From an uncultured Acidimicrobiales bacterium (GTDB lineage Bacteria > Actinomycetota > Acidimicrobiia > Acidimicrobiales > SZUA-35), in NCBI GenBank assembly GCA_937930695.1, contig CALHCB010000041.1:1-45281 (forward strand): a DNA stretch of 45,281 bases, written 5' to 3'. The stretch's first letter is position 1. Each line of letters begins with the position of its first letter. Below the pieces are notes generated by a model, which worked only from the letters and a program-made list of their open reading frames with translations, did not search any database and was not told where the DNA came from. The position numbers and the translations under genes were made by a program. Shown here piece by piece: positions 23,730 to 32,130 of this stretch.

Positions 23730-25025
23730 CTAAACGTTGCCGACCACGGCTTCGAGCGCATCGGCGTACTTGGCGATGGCTGCCTCCCGAACGGTCGGGA
23801 GGTGGCCCGAGGGGAAGAGATTCGGGTTCGGGGAGTATCCCTTGAGCAGCTGGCGAGCCAGCGTGATCTTGTGCACCTCGGTGGGACCGTCGGCGATGGC
23901 CATTACCTGAGCGTTCACCATCTGAGCGGAGAACGGCATCTCATTGGAGATTCCCAGTGCGCCGTGAAGCTGCATCGAGCGTTGGACGACGTCGTAGTAG
24001 ACCGTGGGCATCGCCGCCTTGACTGCAGCGATGTCTTTACGGACCATCTTGTAGTCCTTGTGCTTGTCGATGAGCCAGGCGGTGCGCAAAACGAGAAGAC
24101 GGAACTGCTCGATCTGGATCCAGCTATCTGCGACCTTCTCCTGGGTCATCTGCAGCGAAGCGAGTGAACCGGTGCGAGTTTCGCGGGATACAGCGCGCTC
24201 ACACATCATGTCGAACGCGGACTTGACCTGGGCGATCGTTCGCATTGCGTGGTGGATTCGCCCTCCGCCGAGGCGGGTTTGAGCGATCACGAACGCGTTG
24301 CCCTCGTCTCCCAACAGGTGATCGGCAGGAATCCGAACGTTGTCATAGTGGATGTAACCATGCGTCCCCTCCCCCGGCTCCTCGGTGCCTGTGCCGACAT
24401 TGCGGATGAGGTTAAGTCCGGGAGTGTCCGACGGAACGATGAACATCGACATGCCCTTGTAGGCGCTGACGTCAGGGTTCGTCACGACCATGGAAATGAG
24501 GAACGACGCGAAGCGGGCGTTGGACGAGAACCACTTGTAACCGTTGATGACCCACTCATCGCCGTCCTTCACCGCAGTGGTCGTGAAGAGCGTCGGATCT
24601 GCGCCAGCATGCGGTTCGGTCATCGAATAGCACGATGAGATCTGGCCATCGAGGAGTGGTTGGAGATACTTGCCCTTCTGCTCTTCGGTTCCGTAGTGAG
24701 CGAGGATCTCGGCGTTGCCCGAGTCGGGGGCCTGGCAACCGAAAACCGATGGTGCCCAGCTTGCTCGGCCAAGGATCTCGTTGAGGAGCGCGAGCTTCAC
24801 CTGGCCGTACCCCTGGCCGCCAAGGTCGGGGCCGAGGTGACACGCCCAGAGTTTCCGGTCCTTCACCTCTTGTTGAAGAGGGCGGATGACTGCCATCGCC
24901 CGCTCGTCAGACTTGTCGTAGGGGTTGCCGAACGCATGCTGAAGCGGCTCGACTTCCTCACGGACGAAGGTGTCGACCCAGTTGAGTTGCTCCTGGTATT
25001 CAGTATCTGTCTCGAAGTCCCACAT
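23730..25025 (-). CDS. Acyl-CoA dehydrogenase, ACAD10/11-like
   Basis: A 431-residue acyl-CoA dehydrogenase. Key blocks are YSMTEPHAGADPTLFTT, WVINGYKWFSSNARFA, RLGGGRIHHAMRTIAQVKSA, LHGALGISNEMPFS and ADGPTEVHKITLARQL. The RLGxGRIHHxMR and ADGPxEVH blocks are closer to ACAD10/11 and to the window's enzyme at 888 than to the FadE-like one at 9802. The ATG at 25025 is preceded by a good Shine-Dalgarno sequence (GAGGAG). It converges with the dienoyl-CoA isomerase gene with only 11 bp between the stops. Substrate unknown. Confidence 0.9.
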   Translation of the reverse strand: MWDFETDTEYQEQLNWVDTFVREEVEPLQHAFGNPYDKSDERAMAVIRPLQQEVKDRKLWACHLGPDLGGQGYGQVKLALLNEILGRASWAPSVFGCQAPDSGNAEILAHYGTEEQKGKYLQPLLDGQISSCYSMTEPHAGADPTLFTTTAVKDGDEWVINGYKWFSSNARFASFLISMVVTNPDVSAYKGMSMFIVPSDTPGLNLIRNVGTGTEEPGEGTHGYIHYDNVRIPADHLLGDEGNAFVIAQTRLGGGRIHHAMRTIAQVKSAFDMMCERAVSRETRTGSLASLQMTQEKVADSWIQIEQFRLLVLRTAWLIDKHKDYKMVRKDIAAVKAAMPTVYYDVVQRSMQLHGALGISNEMPFSAQMVNAQVMAIADGPTEVHKITLARQLLKGYSPNPNLFPSGHLPTVREAAIAKYADALEAVVGNV

Positions 25026-25185
25026 CGTGTTCGTCTCCTCAGTTGGGCGGACCGTCGCGCTCCGGCGGTTCTCGGAGGTGACGCTAGGTATCTTCGGCCG
25101 CACGTGCCAATCTGCGGAGGCGCAAGAGCGCGCTATTCAGAATTATGAGCGACGTGTAGGTGTTTGGGTTGTTGTGTTTGTGTTC

Positions 25186-25191
25186 TAGCGT
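25186..25191 (+). promoter_or_regulatory. Candidate -10 box (TAGCGT), leaderless start
   Basis: TAGCGT is followed by exactly 6 nt and then the GTG start of the Nudix gene. The same hexamer with the same 6-nt spacing precedes the HD-domain gene start at 33461. Confidence 0.45.
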
Positions 25192-25197
25192 TCGGGC

Positions 25198-25605
25198 GTG
25201 AGCAGTCTCGAGTCCCCTCGTTGGCCCGTCTCGGTCAAGGGTGTGTTGATCCACGACAATGCGGTGCTTCTGCTCGCAAACGACCGCGACGAATGGGAAC
25301 TACCTGGCGGGCGTATCGATGCAGACGACGCGACGCCTCAAGAAACGCTTGTTCGCGAGTTCGACGAGGAAGTCGGTCTTGCGGTGTCCATCGCGGGGAT
25401 CATCGACAGTTGGATCTTCGATGTGGCGGACAAGCGAGTGTTGATCGTGACATATCGGTGTGACCTGATTGGCGAGTGGCCTGGCCACATCGACTTCAGT
25501 GAGGAGCACGTCGGCGTGTTGCTGGCACCGATTGATTCCCTCCCGTCAAACCTGCCGCAGGGCTATCGACGTTCCATCGATGTCGCAGCGAGTGCTGTGC
25601 ACTGA
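25198..25605 (+). CDS. Nudix hydrolase
   Basis: A 135-residue Nudix enzyme hydrolysing a nucleoside diphosphate linked to another group. The Nudix box runs from GGRID through REFDEEVGL; the metal-binding REFDEE part is intact. Compared with the canonical GX5EX7REUXEEXGU there is one extra residue and the first Glu is replaced by Asp, a tolerated variant. The GTG start at 25198 has TAGCGT exactly 6 nt upstream and no Shine-Dalgarno sequence, suggesting a leaderless mRNA. It is divergent from the acyl-CoA dehydrogenase across 172 bp and converges with a methyltransferase gene. The substrate cannot be named. Confidence 0.88.
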   Translation: MSSLESPRWPVSVKGVLIHDNAVLLLANDRDEWELPGGRIDADDATPQETLVREFDEEVGLAVSIAGIIDSWIFDVADKRVLIVTYRCDLIGEWPGHIDFSEEHVGVLLAPIDSLPSNLPQGYRRSIDVAASAVH

Positions 25606-25614
25606 GGTGCGCCG

Positions 25615-26370
25615 CTAGTCCGATACGCGGCGGGCGATCAGCGCTGTTGTCTTCACGACCTCGCTCAGGACGCCGTTGTCGAGGTGCGGGTCAAGCGTCG
25701 CGAACAGCCGTTGTGTCGCGTCATCGTCGATGGCTCCTGAAGCACTCGACACGATCTCCCCAATGATGCTCTCGCTGCTTCGTTCGCATGCTCGTTGCAG
25801 TTCCCAATGCTCGACTGCCGCAAACGACGACGATTCGAGGATCGTCACGTCCGAGGCATGATCAGGAGTGCCACCGGGGCCGACTGGACGACCCAGCTCG
25901 CGGCCCAACTGCGCCTTGAGCGCTCGCGACCAATCGGTGTCTTGCAGCCAGACCGGAACACTCGTTGAGCACACGACCACTGCTCCGTCACGGTTGATGA
26001 GCGTGTCGAGATCGTCGAGCAACGCTGACTGTTGCATGTGGTGAAAGGCATTTCCTATGAGCACCAAGTCGACCGTCGGCTCGAGAAGCTCGCAGACGTC
26101 TTTGTCGGCACCCAGCATCCACCGAATGCCATCGACGTGATTCGTGGCTTGTGTGCCCACGTCGATCATGTCCAGTTCTGGATCCACCGCAACAATCGAC
26201 GACGAAACGGTCGCGGCCATGAGGGCGAGCTGGCCTGTCCCGGCGCCGAGGTCGACCACAACGGTGCTGGGTCGCAACGCATCGATAGCGACGAGGCGGT
26301 CGCGCAGCTCGGGTGGGTAGCCGTGGCGTGATCTCTCGTAGATCTCCGCCAAGCCATCGAATGAACCCAT
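25615..26370 (-). CDS. Class I SAM-dependent methyltransferase
   Basis: A 251-residue methyltransferase starting SFDGLAEIYERSRHGYPPEL, a common start in Methyltransf_11/25 proteins. Motif I is VVVDLGAGTGQLALMAA, motif II ends IVAVDPELDMI, and VDLVLIGNAFHHM is the motif IV region. Length is normal. The ATG at 26370 is preceded by GATACT with a 6-nt gap, so it may have its own leaderless promoter, although it follows the acyl-CoA ligase by 54 bp on the same strand. Substrate unknown. Confidence 0.85.
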   Translation of the reverse strand: MGSFDGLAEIYERSRHGYPPELRDRLVAIDALRPSTVVVDLGAGTGQLALMAATVSSSIVAVDPELDMIDVGTQATNHVDGIRWMLGADKDVCELLEPTVDLVLIGNAFHHMQQSALLDDLDTLINRDGAVVVCSTSVPVWLQDTDWSRALKAQLGRELGRPVGPGGTPDHASDVTILESSSFAAVEHWELQRACERSSESIIGEIVSSASGAIDDDATQRLFATLDPHLDNGVLSEVVKTTALIARRVSD

Positions 26371-26424
26371 GTGTCCAGTATCGCCCAGCCGAGCCCTGGA
26401 TTGGTCGAGCTCCCAGTCGCCGAA

Positions 26425-28101
26425 CTACGACTCGTCGAGCAACGCGTCGCGGATCGAGCGCTTCAGGATCTTGCCTGACGCATTGCGGGGAAGTTGCTCG
26501 GTCACGATCTGTACCTGTGTCGGCACCTTGAACGCTGCGGTTCTGCTCCGAATGTGTTCTTGAAGCTCTTCGACGGTGAGGGTGGCACCTGGCTTGACCA
26601 TGATGGTGGCCCCAACCTCCTCGCCGAGACGCTCGTGCGGCAGTCCGTACACGGCAGCCTCATACACCGCATCGTGTTCGTAGATGGCCGCTTCGACCTC
26701 TGCGCAATACACGTTCTCGCCGCCACGGAGGACCATGTCCTTCGCCCGGTCCATCACATAGACGAAGCCGTCCTCGTCGATTCTTCCGAGGTCGCCGGTG
26801 CGGAGCCATCCATCGACGATTGCTTCCGCTGTGGCCTCCGGGCGGTTCCAGTACCCCGAGATCATGTTCGGTCCCTTGAACCAGATTTCGCCCATCTCAC
26901 CGGTTGGCAACACGTTCCCCTCTGGGCCGGTGACGCGCATTTCGATGATCGGGAGGGCTCTCCCAGTCGAATCTGGATGAGTGACGAAATCGTCGCCAGA
27001 GTTCTGGGGCCCGTACGCGTTGGTCTCGGTCATGCCATAGCCGAGCCCGGGGCGTCCATTGTCGAACTTCGAGTCGATTCGCTTGACGAGGTCGGGTGGC
27101 ATCGGGGCCCCGCCGCCTCCGACCGAGACCAAACTGGATGTGTCTCGGGTCTCGAAGTCTGGCGACTCAATCAGATCGAAGCTCATCGTGGGCACGCCGA
27201 CGAAGTTGGTGACGCGCTCGCGTTCGATCAGCTCCAAGGCCCGCTCGGGGTTCCACTTGTACATCATGACCAACCGGGCCCCACTCACGAAGGTGCCAAG
27301 CATGACGGGAACAAGTCCGGTGACATGGAACAGCGGGACGGCGAGGATGAATGCAGGGCTGGCCGACGCTTTGGTTTGATCCTCTGAAGGGGGCTCGGTG
27401 AGACCGCCGACCGCCGCTCTGCCGGCGAACGCCATCAAGGCCGACAACATTGCACGGTGAGTGGAGACGGCACCCTTGGGCTGTCCAGTTGTGCCGGAGG
27501 TGTAGAGAATGGAGATGTTGTCGTCGGGATCGATCTCGACATCGGGCATGGTGGCGCCGTCGACGATGAGGTCATTGAGGGCTTGTACGCCAGCTGGAAG
27601 TGTGCCCTCGGGCCGAACGGCCAGGAGTTGACAGTCAAGCTCGTCGGCGGCTGTACCGAGGCGCGTCAGCCGCTCGGAGTCGATCAAGCAGACAACAGAT
27701 CCCGAGTTCTCGAGACCGAACGCCAACTCCTCGGTTTGCCACCATGCGTTGAGGGGAACGGCTACGGCACCAACCGAGGTGATCGCAACGAAGCTCGAGA
27801 TCCACTCGGGATAGTTGCGCATCGCGATGCTCACGCGGTCACCTTTTGAGACACCGAGTTGATTGACCAGCACGTCGCCGATCTGTCCCGCTTGCTTGAG
27901 CACGTCGCTGACGGTCCAGCGTTCTTCCTCGTATACGAGATAATCAGCGTCGCCCCGCAGCGCCGCCAACTCAAAGAGAGCACGGATCGACGGAGGAGTT
28001 CCGGCGAACACTCGCATCGGAGTACCCCGGACTTCTGTCTCCACAATCTCGAACATGGTCCCCGGCGCACAAACGGCAGCCGTGGCTTCTGCGAAACTCA
28101 T
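26425..28101 (-). CDS. Acyl-CoA synthetase / AMP-dependent ligase (FadD-like)
   Basis: A 558-residue ANL-superfamily ligase that activates a carboxylic acid to its acyl-AMP and then the CoA thioester. The ATP-binding P-loop is ILYTSGTTGQPKGAV; later motifs are GYGMTETNAYGP, the hinge region WLRTGDLGRIDEDGF, and the C-terminal catalytic lysine region LPRNASGKILKRS. Length fits medium/long-chain FadD. The ATG at 28101 is preferred to an upstream TTG. It lies 26 bp after the Asn/Arg-rich gene on the same strand. With the dehydrogenases and the isomerase nearby it fits fatty- or carboxylic-acid catabolism; chain length is not predictable. Confidence 0.92.
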   Translation of the reverse strand: MSFAEATAAVCAPGTMFEIVETEVRGTPMRVFAGTPPSIRALFELAALRGDADYLVYEEERWTVSDVLKQAGQIGDVLVNQLGVSKGDRVSIAMRNYPEWISSFVAITSVGAVAVPLNAWWQTEELAFGLENSGSVVCLIDSERLTRLGTAADELDCQLLAVRPEGTLPAGVQALNDLIVDGATMPDVEIDPDDNISILYTSGTTGQPKGAVSTHRAMLSALMAFAGRAAVGGLTEPPSEDQTKASASPAFILAVPLFHVTGLVPVMLGTFVSGARLVMMYKWNPERALELIERERVTNFVGVPTMSFDLIESPDFETRDTSSLVSVGGGGAPMPPDLVKRIDSKFDNGRPGLGYGMTETNAYGPQNSGDDFVTHPDSTGRALPIIEMRVTGPEGNVLPTGEMGEIWFKGPNMISGYWNRPEATAEAIVDGWLRTGDLGRIDEDGFVYVMDRAKDMVLRGGENVYCAEVEAAIYEHDAVYEAAVYGLPHERLGEEVGATIMVKPGATLTVEELQEHIRSRTAAFKVPTQVQIVTEQLPRNASGKILKRSIRDALLDES

Positions 28102-28127
28102 TTTCGTAGCCAAGACCAACAGTCTGG

Positions 28128-28523
28128 CTAATCGTCAAGCGTTTCCACAAGGTCGCTGGCAGCGGCAAGTGCTCCGGCCATGACTACCGCACGGGTGTAG
28201 ACCGCGTCGAAGTAGTGCTGTGCGGCGCTCTCCTGGCCGGTGAGCGGCGGCTGGCCCAGGGACGAAGGTACGGCGCCTGGCGTTGTCGTCACACCGACTC
28301 GCACCTGTTCCGTAGGCAGTTTTGACGGGTCGCCCCAAAAGTCTCGAGCGGCCTTGGCGGTGTTCTTTCTGCGCCGCTTGTTCGATCGCTTCTGGGCTCC
28401 GCGGCCACTGTTGTTGCTGTTGTTCTTGTTGTTGGAATTCGACTTGCCGCCGTTGTTTCGCCCAGAACGGTTGCCGCTCGAGGCGGTGCGATTGCGTTGG
28501 CGACCATTGCTGTTGTCGTTCAT
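28128..28523 (-). CDS. Asn/Arg/Lys-rich basic protein coupled to SNF2 helicase
   Basis: A 131-residue protein I do not recognise. Residues 1 to about 58 are almost entirely Asn, Ser, Gly, Arg and Lys (for example NNGGKSNSNNKNNSNNSGRG and KRSNKRRRKN), a disordered basic region encoded by AAC/AGC-rich repeats. Residues about 60-131 look folded, with DFWGDPSKLPTEQVRVGVTT and a helical, acidic end (YFDAVYTRAVVMAGALAAAS). The ATG overlaps the helicase stop by 4 bp (ATGA), so the two are made together. A basic disordered tail suggests nucleic-acid binding and a helicase accessory role, but that is inference only. In many actinobacteria a SWIM zinc-finger gene sits beside such helicases; none is present here. 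Confidence 0.75.
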   Translation of the reverse strand: MNDNSNGRQRNRTASSGNRSGRNNGGKSNSNNKNNSNNSGRGAQKRSNKRRRKNTAKAARDFWGDPSKLPTEQVRVGVTTTPGAVPSSLGQPPLTGQESAAQHYFDAVYTRAVVMAGALAAASDLVETLDD

Positions 28524-31500
28524 ACGAGAACCTCTTCGTCGTCCGCGATGACCGCATCGGCATCGATGCCAAGGGCGGCCTGAATCTGTGATGCGTCGAG
28601 ATCTTCGACCGAGCTTGATTTCGGGAGTACCAGATCTGCGATCTGGCGCTTTCCCGCGACGACTTCTTCAACTCGTTCATCGACGGTGCCTGGACAGACC
28701 AACCGGTGGCAGACCACGGTGTTCTCCTGGCCGATTCGCCACACTCGATCTCGAGCTTGATCTTCCACCGCAGGGTTCCACCATCGGTCATAGAGGACGA
28801 CGTGATTGGCAGCCGTGAGGTTGAGTCCGGTTCCGCCGGCCTTGAGCGAGAGCACCATGGCGCCCGCCCCATCAGCCTTTTGGAACTCGTCGACCAGTCG
28901 GTCTCGCGCCCCTCGGCCGAGTCCTCCGTGATAACAGGCGATGTCTTTGCCTGTGCGATCGCTCAGGTAGCCAGCGAGCTTCTCGCCCCACGACGCGAAG
29001 TGCGTGAAAATCAGCACCTTCTCGTTGGCCGCGAAGACCGTGTCGATGATCTCGTTGACTCGGGCCAGCTTTCCGGATCGACCGTCGAGGCCTTTGTCGT
29101 CGTCCCGGTAGTTGACGGGGTGGTTGCAGATCTGCTTGAGCGCTGTGATGGCGGCCAGCACGGCGCCCTTCTGGCGTGGCGAATCGTCACCGTCTGTGGT
29201 GTCGATCACCAACTTGTCGAGCACCGCCTGGTAGAGGCCGATCTGTTCGGCAGTCATGGCGCAATGGTCGAGCTCGTCGATGCGATCGGGAAGCTCAGCC
29301 GCGATGGCCGGCTCGGCCTTGGTGCGGCGGAAGACCAGAATGCCGTTCAGCGCAGTGAGAGCGCTTTCTGCCGCTGTTGTTCGATCGGCATTCGTTGCTG
29401 AGAGCTGGGCGACGAACGCGTTCCGGTTACCGACGAGTCCTGGGTTGGCCCAGTCCAAGATGGCCCACAGGTCACCGAGGCCGTTTTCGATGGGTGTACC
29501 CGTGAGAGCAACACGTGATCGTGCTTCGAAGCGGCGCAGTTGTTGTGCGGTCTCACTCGCCGGGTTTTTGATTGCCTGGGCCTCGTCCAGTACGACTTTG
29601 CCCCACTGGATCTTGCTGAGTTCGCTGACATCGCGCACCGCGGTGCCGTATGTCGTGATCACCAAGTCGTTGCGCCCAACCATCCGAGGGATGTCGATCG
29701 CTTCGGCCCGGTTCGGTCCGTGATGGATCGTGACTCGCACTCCCCCAACGAACCTTCTGGCCTCAGCTGCCCAGTTGCCGACGACTGCGGGCGGAGCGAT
29801 GACCAGCGTGGGGCCGGATGCCTTCGTGAGCGCGATGTGGGCCAACATGGTCGGCGTTTTTCCGAGTCCCATGTCGAGGGCAAGACAGCCGCCGAGTCCT
29901 GCGCCGTCCAGGAACCCGAGCCACGCCAACGCGTTGGCCTGGTAGCTGCGAAGCTCTCCTGCAAACCCATCCGGGGTCGTTGGGAGATCGTCGGGGATGT
30001 CACTGGCTCCTCTGAGGAGGTCTGCGGCCCAACCCGAGCCCGAAAGAGCAACGCCACCTGCGAGGGGGGAGCCCTCCAAGCCGAGTGCATGGCGGAGCAT
30101 GTCCGCACCGCTCAGTTGGGTCTGATCTGCCCGCTCAGCCAGCGCAGCAGCTGCTTCGACGAGGTCGACGCGATCCAACTCAATCCACTTGCCACCCGAC
30201 TTGACCAATGGACGGGCCTGGGCGGCAAGGCGTTGAATTTCTTCAGCTGTGAGTTCGACGTCGTCGAAAACGGCGGACCAACGAACGTTCGCCAGCTGTT
30301 GTGCACCAACGACCGATTCGTCTGCTTCTGAAGTCAGCCGCAATGACGGAGTGGCCTTCTTTGTCGACAGGGACGGCACTCGGACGTCGAAGCCTGCAGC
30401 CGTCAGCACGGTGCCCTCGACGGTCATCAACTGCCATGCTTCGTCTTGGCTCAGGACGACCTCGCCTCGACGCTGCGCCCCGGGACGCAGGAGGGGCGGA
30501 TAGAGCTTCTCGAGTCGTGTCAGCTGATCTCGAACCTCTTTTCGTCGACTGTTCGATGCCGTGACGAGGCCTGCCTCGACGGGCTCTACGCCACCTTCGG
30601 ACGTCGGCGACAACACCTTGAGGTACCAAGCCTCCGACGCGTCGGGTGGATCGAGCGCCACGATCAACGAGAATTTCAGCGGACCGCTGACCGGCTTCGC
30701 CCATTGTTCGAGACGACGAGCAACCTCGTTGCCGGTTCGGTTCGGTGCGGTGAATGGCGAACCGTCGAGTGATGCGATGAACGACTCGGCAATTTCGGTC
30801 TTGTTCTTCGGTGCCTCAGGGGCGGCGGGCACGTCTAGGCGCTCCGCTGCTGCGGTCGCGATGGCGTTGATGATGTCGCCGACGATGTTGAGTGTCGCGG
30901 TCCGCGAGTCCTGTCGGTGGCCAAGCGCGGTCACCGCATGAGGCAGGGAGGAAGAGAGCCCGATGAGTTCTCGCTGATCAATCAGTGCAGGCTCCCATCG
31001 CACGGCAAAGGCCGCTCCGTCGCCACGAGCGCCATCTCCGGGGCTCTTGCGACTCTTGCGAAGTTGGGGAACCATGCGGCCCTGGGCGACGAGTCGGACG
31101 CCGAGGGATGCAGCGAGGCCCATCCAACGGACAGAAACGCCGTTGTCGCCGACGAGTTCGTCGATCGACTGGGCCTCATCGTCGGTGTCTTCGTCGACTT
31201 CATCGCCGTCTTCAGCGGTTCCCTTTGCGAACTCCGAGGTGGTTGTGCCGCTCAACGTAATAAGCCACCCGGCGACGGATTCCATTGGCGCGACCAGCGA
31301 AGCTGCGGAATCGCCGCTCGGAAGCTTGACGGGTTGGAACTCTTGCCAATCGTCAGCGTTTGCGCCGGTGGCAACGAGACGCGCCAGCACGTCCTTTGCA
31401 TCGGCCGTTGTGGCGTTGTGTCCGCCGGCGAACGCAATGATTCGCCCCGGTAACCAGGAAAGCTGGAGCTGAGTTCGGCCCGGTTCGGCCTTGGGGCCAG

Positions 31501-31831
31501 TGGTGGCGTTCGGTCGACGCTCGGCTGGTTCGGGAGCCGATGTCGCGGGACCGACAAGCTCGGTCAGCACCTCATCGATTCGATTTGCTTCGGATTCTAG
31601 ATCGGCAACGACGAGTGAGCGTTCGGCCCCTCGTAGCGCTCGGCCTGCTTCATCGATCGAGGCATCGGCGTCGTCGAGTAGGCCGTAGAGGGTTTCGATC
31701 CACTGGGATCGATTGTTGTTGAGAAACTCGACGTCGGCGTCAGTTGCGATCCCGTCCAGGTGTGCCTGGATGATCGTCGTGAGGACGGAGATGTCGGCAG
31801 ATGTCTGCGGGGCGTTTGGCGCCAATGCCAT
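28520..31831 (-). CDS. SNF2-family DEAD/DEAH-box helicase
   Basis: A 1103-residue protein with a C-terminal Snf2 ATPase: motif I LALDMGLGKTPTMLAHI (about residue 650), motif II VVLDEAQAIKNP (about 747), motif III ALTGTPIENGLGDLW, motif IV KVLIFTHFASWGEKL, and motifs V-VI AGGTGLNLTAANHVVLYD to DRVWRIGQ (about 1030). The N-terminal half resembles the region (SNF2-associated) found before the ATPase in actinobacterial HelZ-like proteins and contains an acidic tract (EDGDEVDEDTDDEAQS). It remodels or translocates on DNA or protein-DNA complexes; the exact role is unknown. The ATG at 31831 is chosen because upstream codons run through a structured intergenic region. It is the first gene of an operon with the basic protein. 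Confidence 0.9.
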   Translation of the reverse strand: MALAPNAPQTSADISVLTTIIQAHLDGIATDADVEFLNNNRSQWIETLYGLLDDADASIDEAGRALRGAERSLVVADLESEANRIDEVLTELVGPATSAPEPAERRPNATTGPKAEPGRTQLQLSWLPGRIIAFAGGHNATTADAKDVLARLVATGANADDWQEFQPVKLPSGDSAASLVAPMESVAGWLITLSGTTTSEFAKGTAEDGDEVDEDTDDEAQSIDELVGDNGVSVRWMGLAASLGVRLVAQGRMVPQLRKSRKSPGDGARGDGAAFAVRWEPALIDQRELIGLSSSLPHAVTALGHRQDSRTATLNIVGDIINAIATAAAERLDVPAAPEAPKNKTEIAESFIASLDGSPFTAPNRTGNEVARRLEQWAKPVSGPLKFSLIVALDPPDASEAWYLKVLSPTSEGGVEPVEAGLVTASNSRRKEVRDQLTRLEKLYPPLLRPGAQRRGEVVLSQDEAWQLMTVEGTVLTAAGFDVRVPSLSTKKATPSLRLTSEADESVVGAQQLANVRWSAVFDDVELTAEEIQRLAAQARPLVKSGGKWIELDRVDLVEAAAALAERADQTQLSGADMLRHALGLEGSPLAGGVALSGSGWAADLLRGASDIPDDLPTTPDGFAGELRSYQANALAWLGFLDGAGLGGCLALDMGLGKTPTMLAHIALTKASGPTLVIAPPAVVGNWAAEARRFVGGVRVTIHHGPNRAEAIDIPRMVGRNDLVITTYGTAVRDVSELSKIQWGKVVLDEAQAIKNPASETAQQLRRFEARSRVALTGTPIENGLGDLWAILDWANPGLVGNRNAFVAQLSATNADRTTAAESALTALNGILVFRRTKAEPAIAAELPDRIDELDHCAMTAEQIGLYQAVLDKLVIDTTDGDDSPRQKGAVLAAITALKQICNHPVNYRDDDKGLDGRSGKLARVNEIIDTVFAANEKVLIFTHFASWGEKLAGYLSDRTGKDIACYHGGLGRGARDRLVDEFQKADGAGAMVLSLKAGGTGLNLTAANHVVLYDRWWNPAVEDQARDRVWRIGQENTVVCHRLVCPGTVDERVEEVVAGKRQIADLVLPKSSSVEDLDASQIQAALGIDADAVIADDEEVLV

Positions 31832-32127
31832 GGAGTGCGATGCCTCGGGTTGGTGCGCATGCTCGATGCGCACTCGTCGTGCGTAACGTTCGCTGGATCC
31901 ACATCGTTGATGTGACGAACGGTCGTGAGACCGAGCGTCAATGTCCTGCGCGGTCCCTCTGATCGCCGCAGGGTTCCACAGAACCGTGGTTCTGCCGTGG
32001 AAACGAGCGACTCGCCAAGCGCAAGCGCTTGGCCGTCTTAGGGTATCGACCAATCGGCAGCGTGCGCGGAATCGTGAGGAGCCAGGCTCGCCTGGACATA
32101 CTTGTATCGGACTTGTATCATACAAGT
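31832..32127. other. Divergent intergenic region dense in inverted repeats
   Basis: This 296-bp region separates the SNF2 helicase and TauE/SafE genes. Perfect or near-perfect inverted repeats follow one another. GTGCGCAT/ATGCGCAC (31853-31873) has a 5-nt loop. GTTCG plus CACATC pairs with GATGTG plus CGAAC (31888-31920), and GGTC/GACC lies at 31921-31932. TTCCACAGAACC pairs with GGTTCT then GTGGAA with a 3-nt bulge (31974-32002). GCCAAGCG/CGCTTGGC (32014-32033) has a CAAG loop. CCAGG/CCTGG is at 32082-32095, and the 10-bp-arm palindrome at 32097-32130 ends the series. No good coding frame or tRNA fits. It may hold operators for both genes or a structured RNA. Confidence 0.6.
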
Positions 32128-32130
32128 ATG
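32097..32130. promoter_or_regulatory. Large palindromic operator over the TauE/SafE start
   Basis: CATACTTGTA (32097-32106) and TACAAGTATG (32121-32130) are perfect 10-bp inverted arms; inside them ACTTGTA-TCA-TACAAGT (32111-32127) is a second perfect palindrome, and ACTTGTATC is also directly repeated. The right arm includes the ATG at 32128. TATCAT at 32116-32121 looks like the -10 box, 6 nt before the ATG. A regulator bound here would cover the promoter and the start codon, as an autoregulated or ligand-controlled repressor of the transporter would. Confidence 0.65.

Noticed and set aside
28128..28523. AAC/AGC-rich tract as evidence of a non-coding repeat instead of a gene
   Set aside because: The frame stays open, the start is ATGA-coupled to the helicase stop, and the C-terminal half has normal non-repetitive protein composition.
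32014..32033. Strong hairpin GCCAAGCG/CGCTTGGC as an intrinsic terminator
   Set aside because: There is no T run on either strand, and it lies between divergent genes where no transcript ends. It is kept as part of the structured intergenic region.
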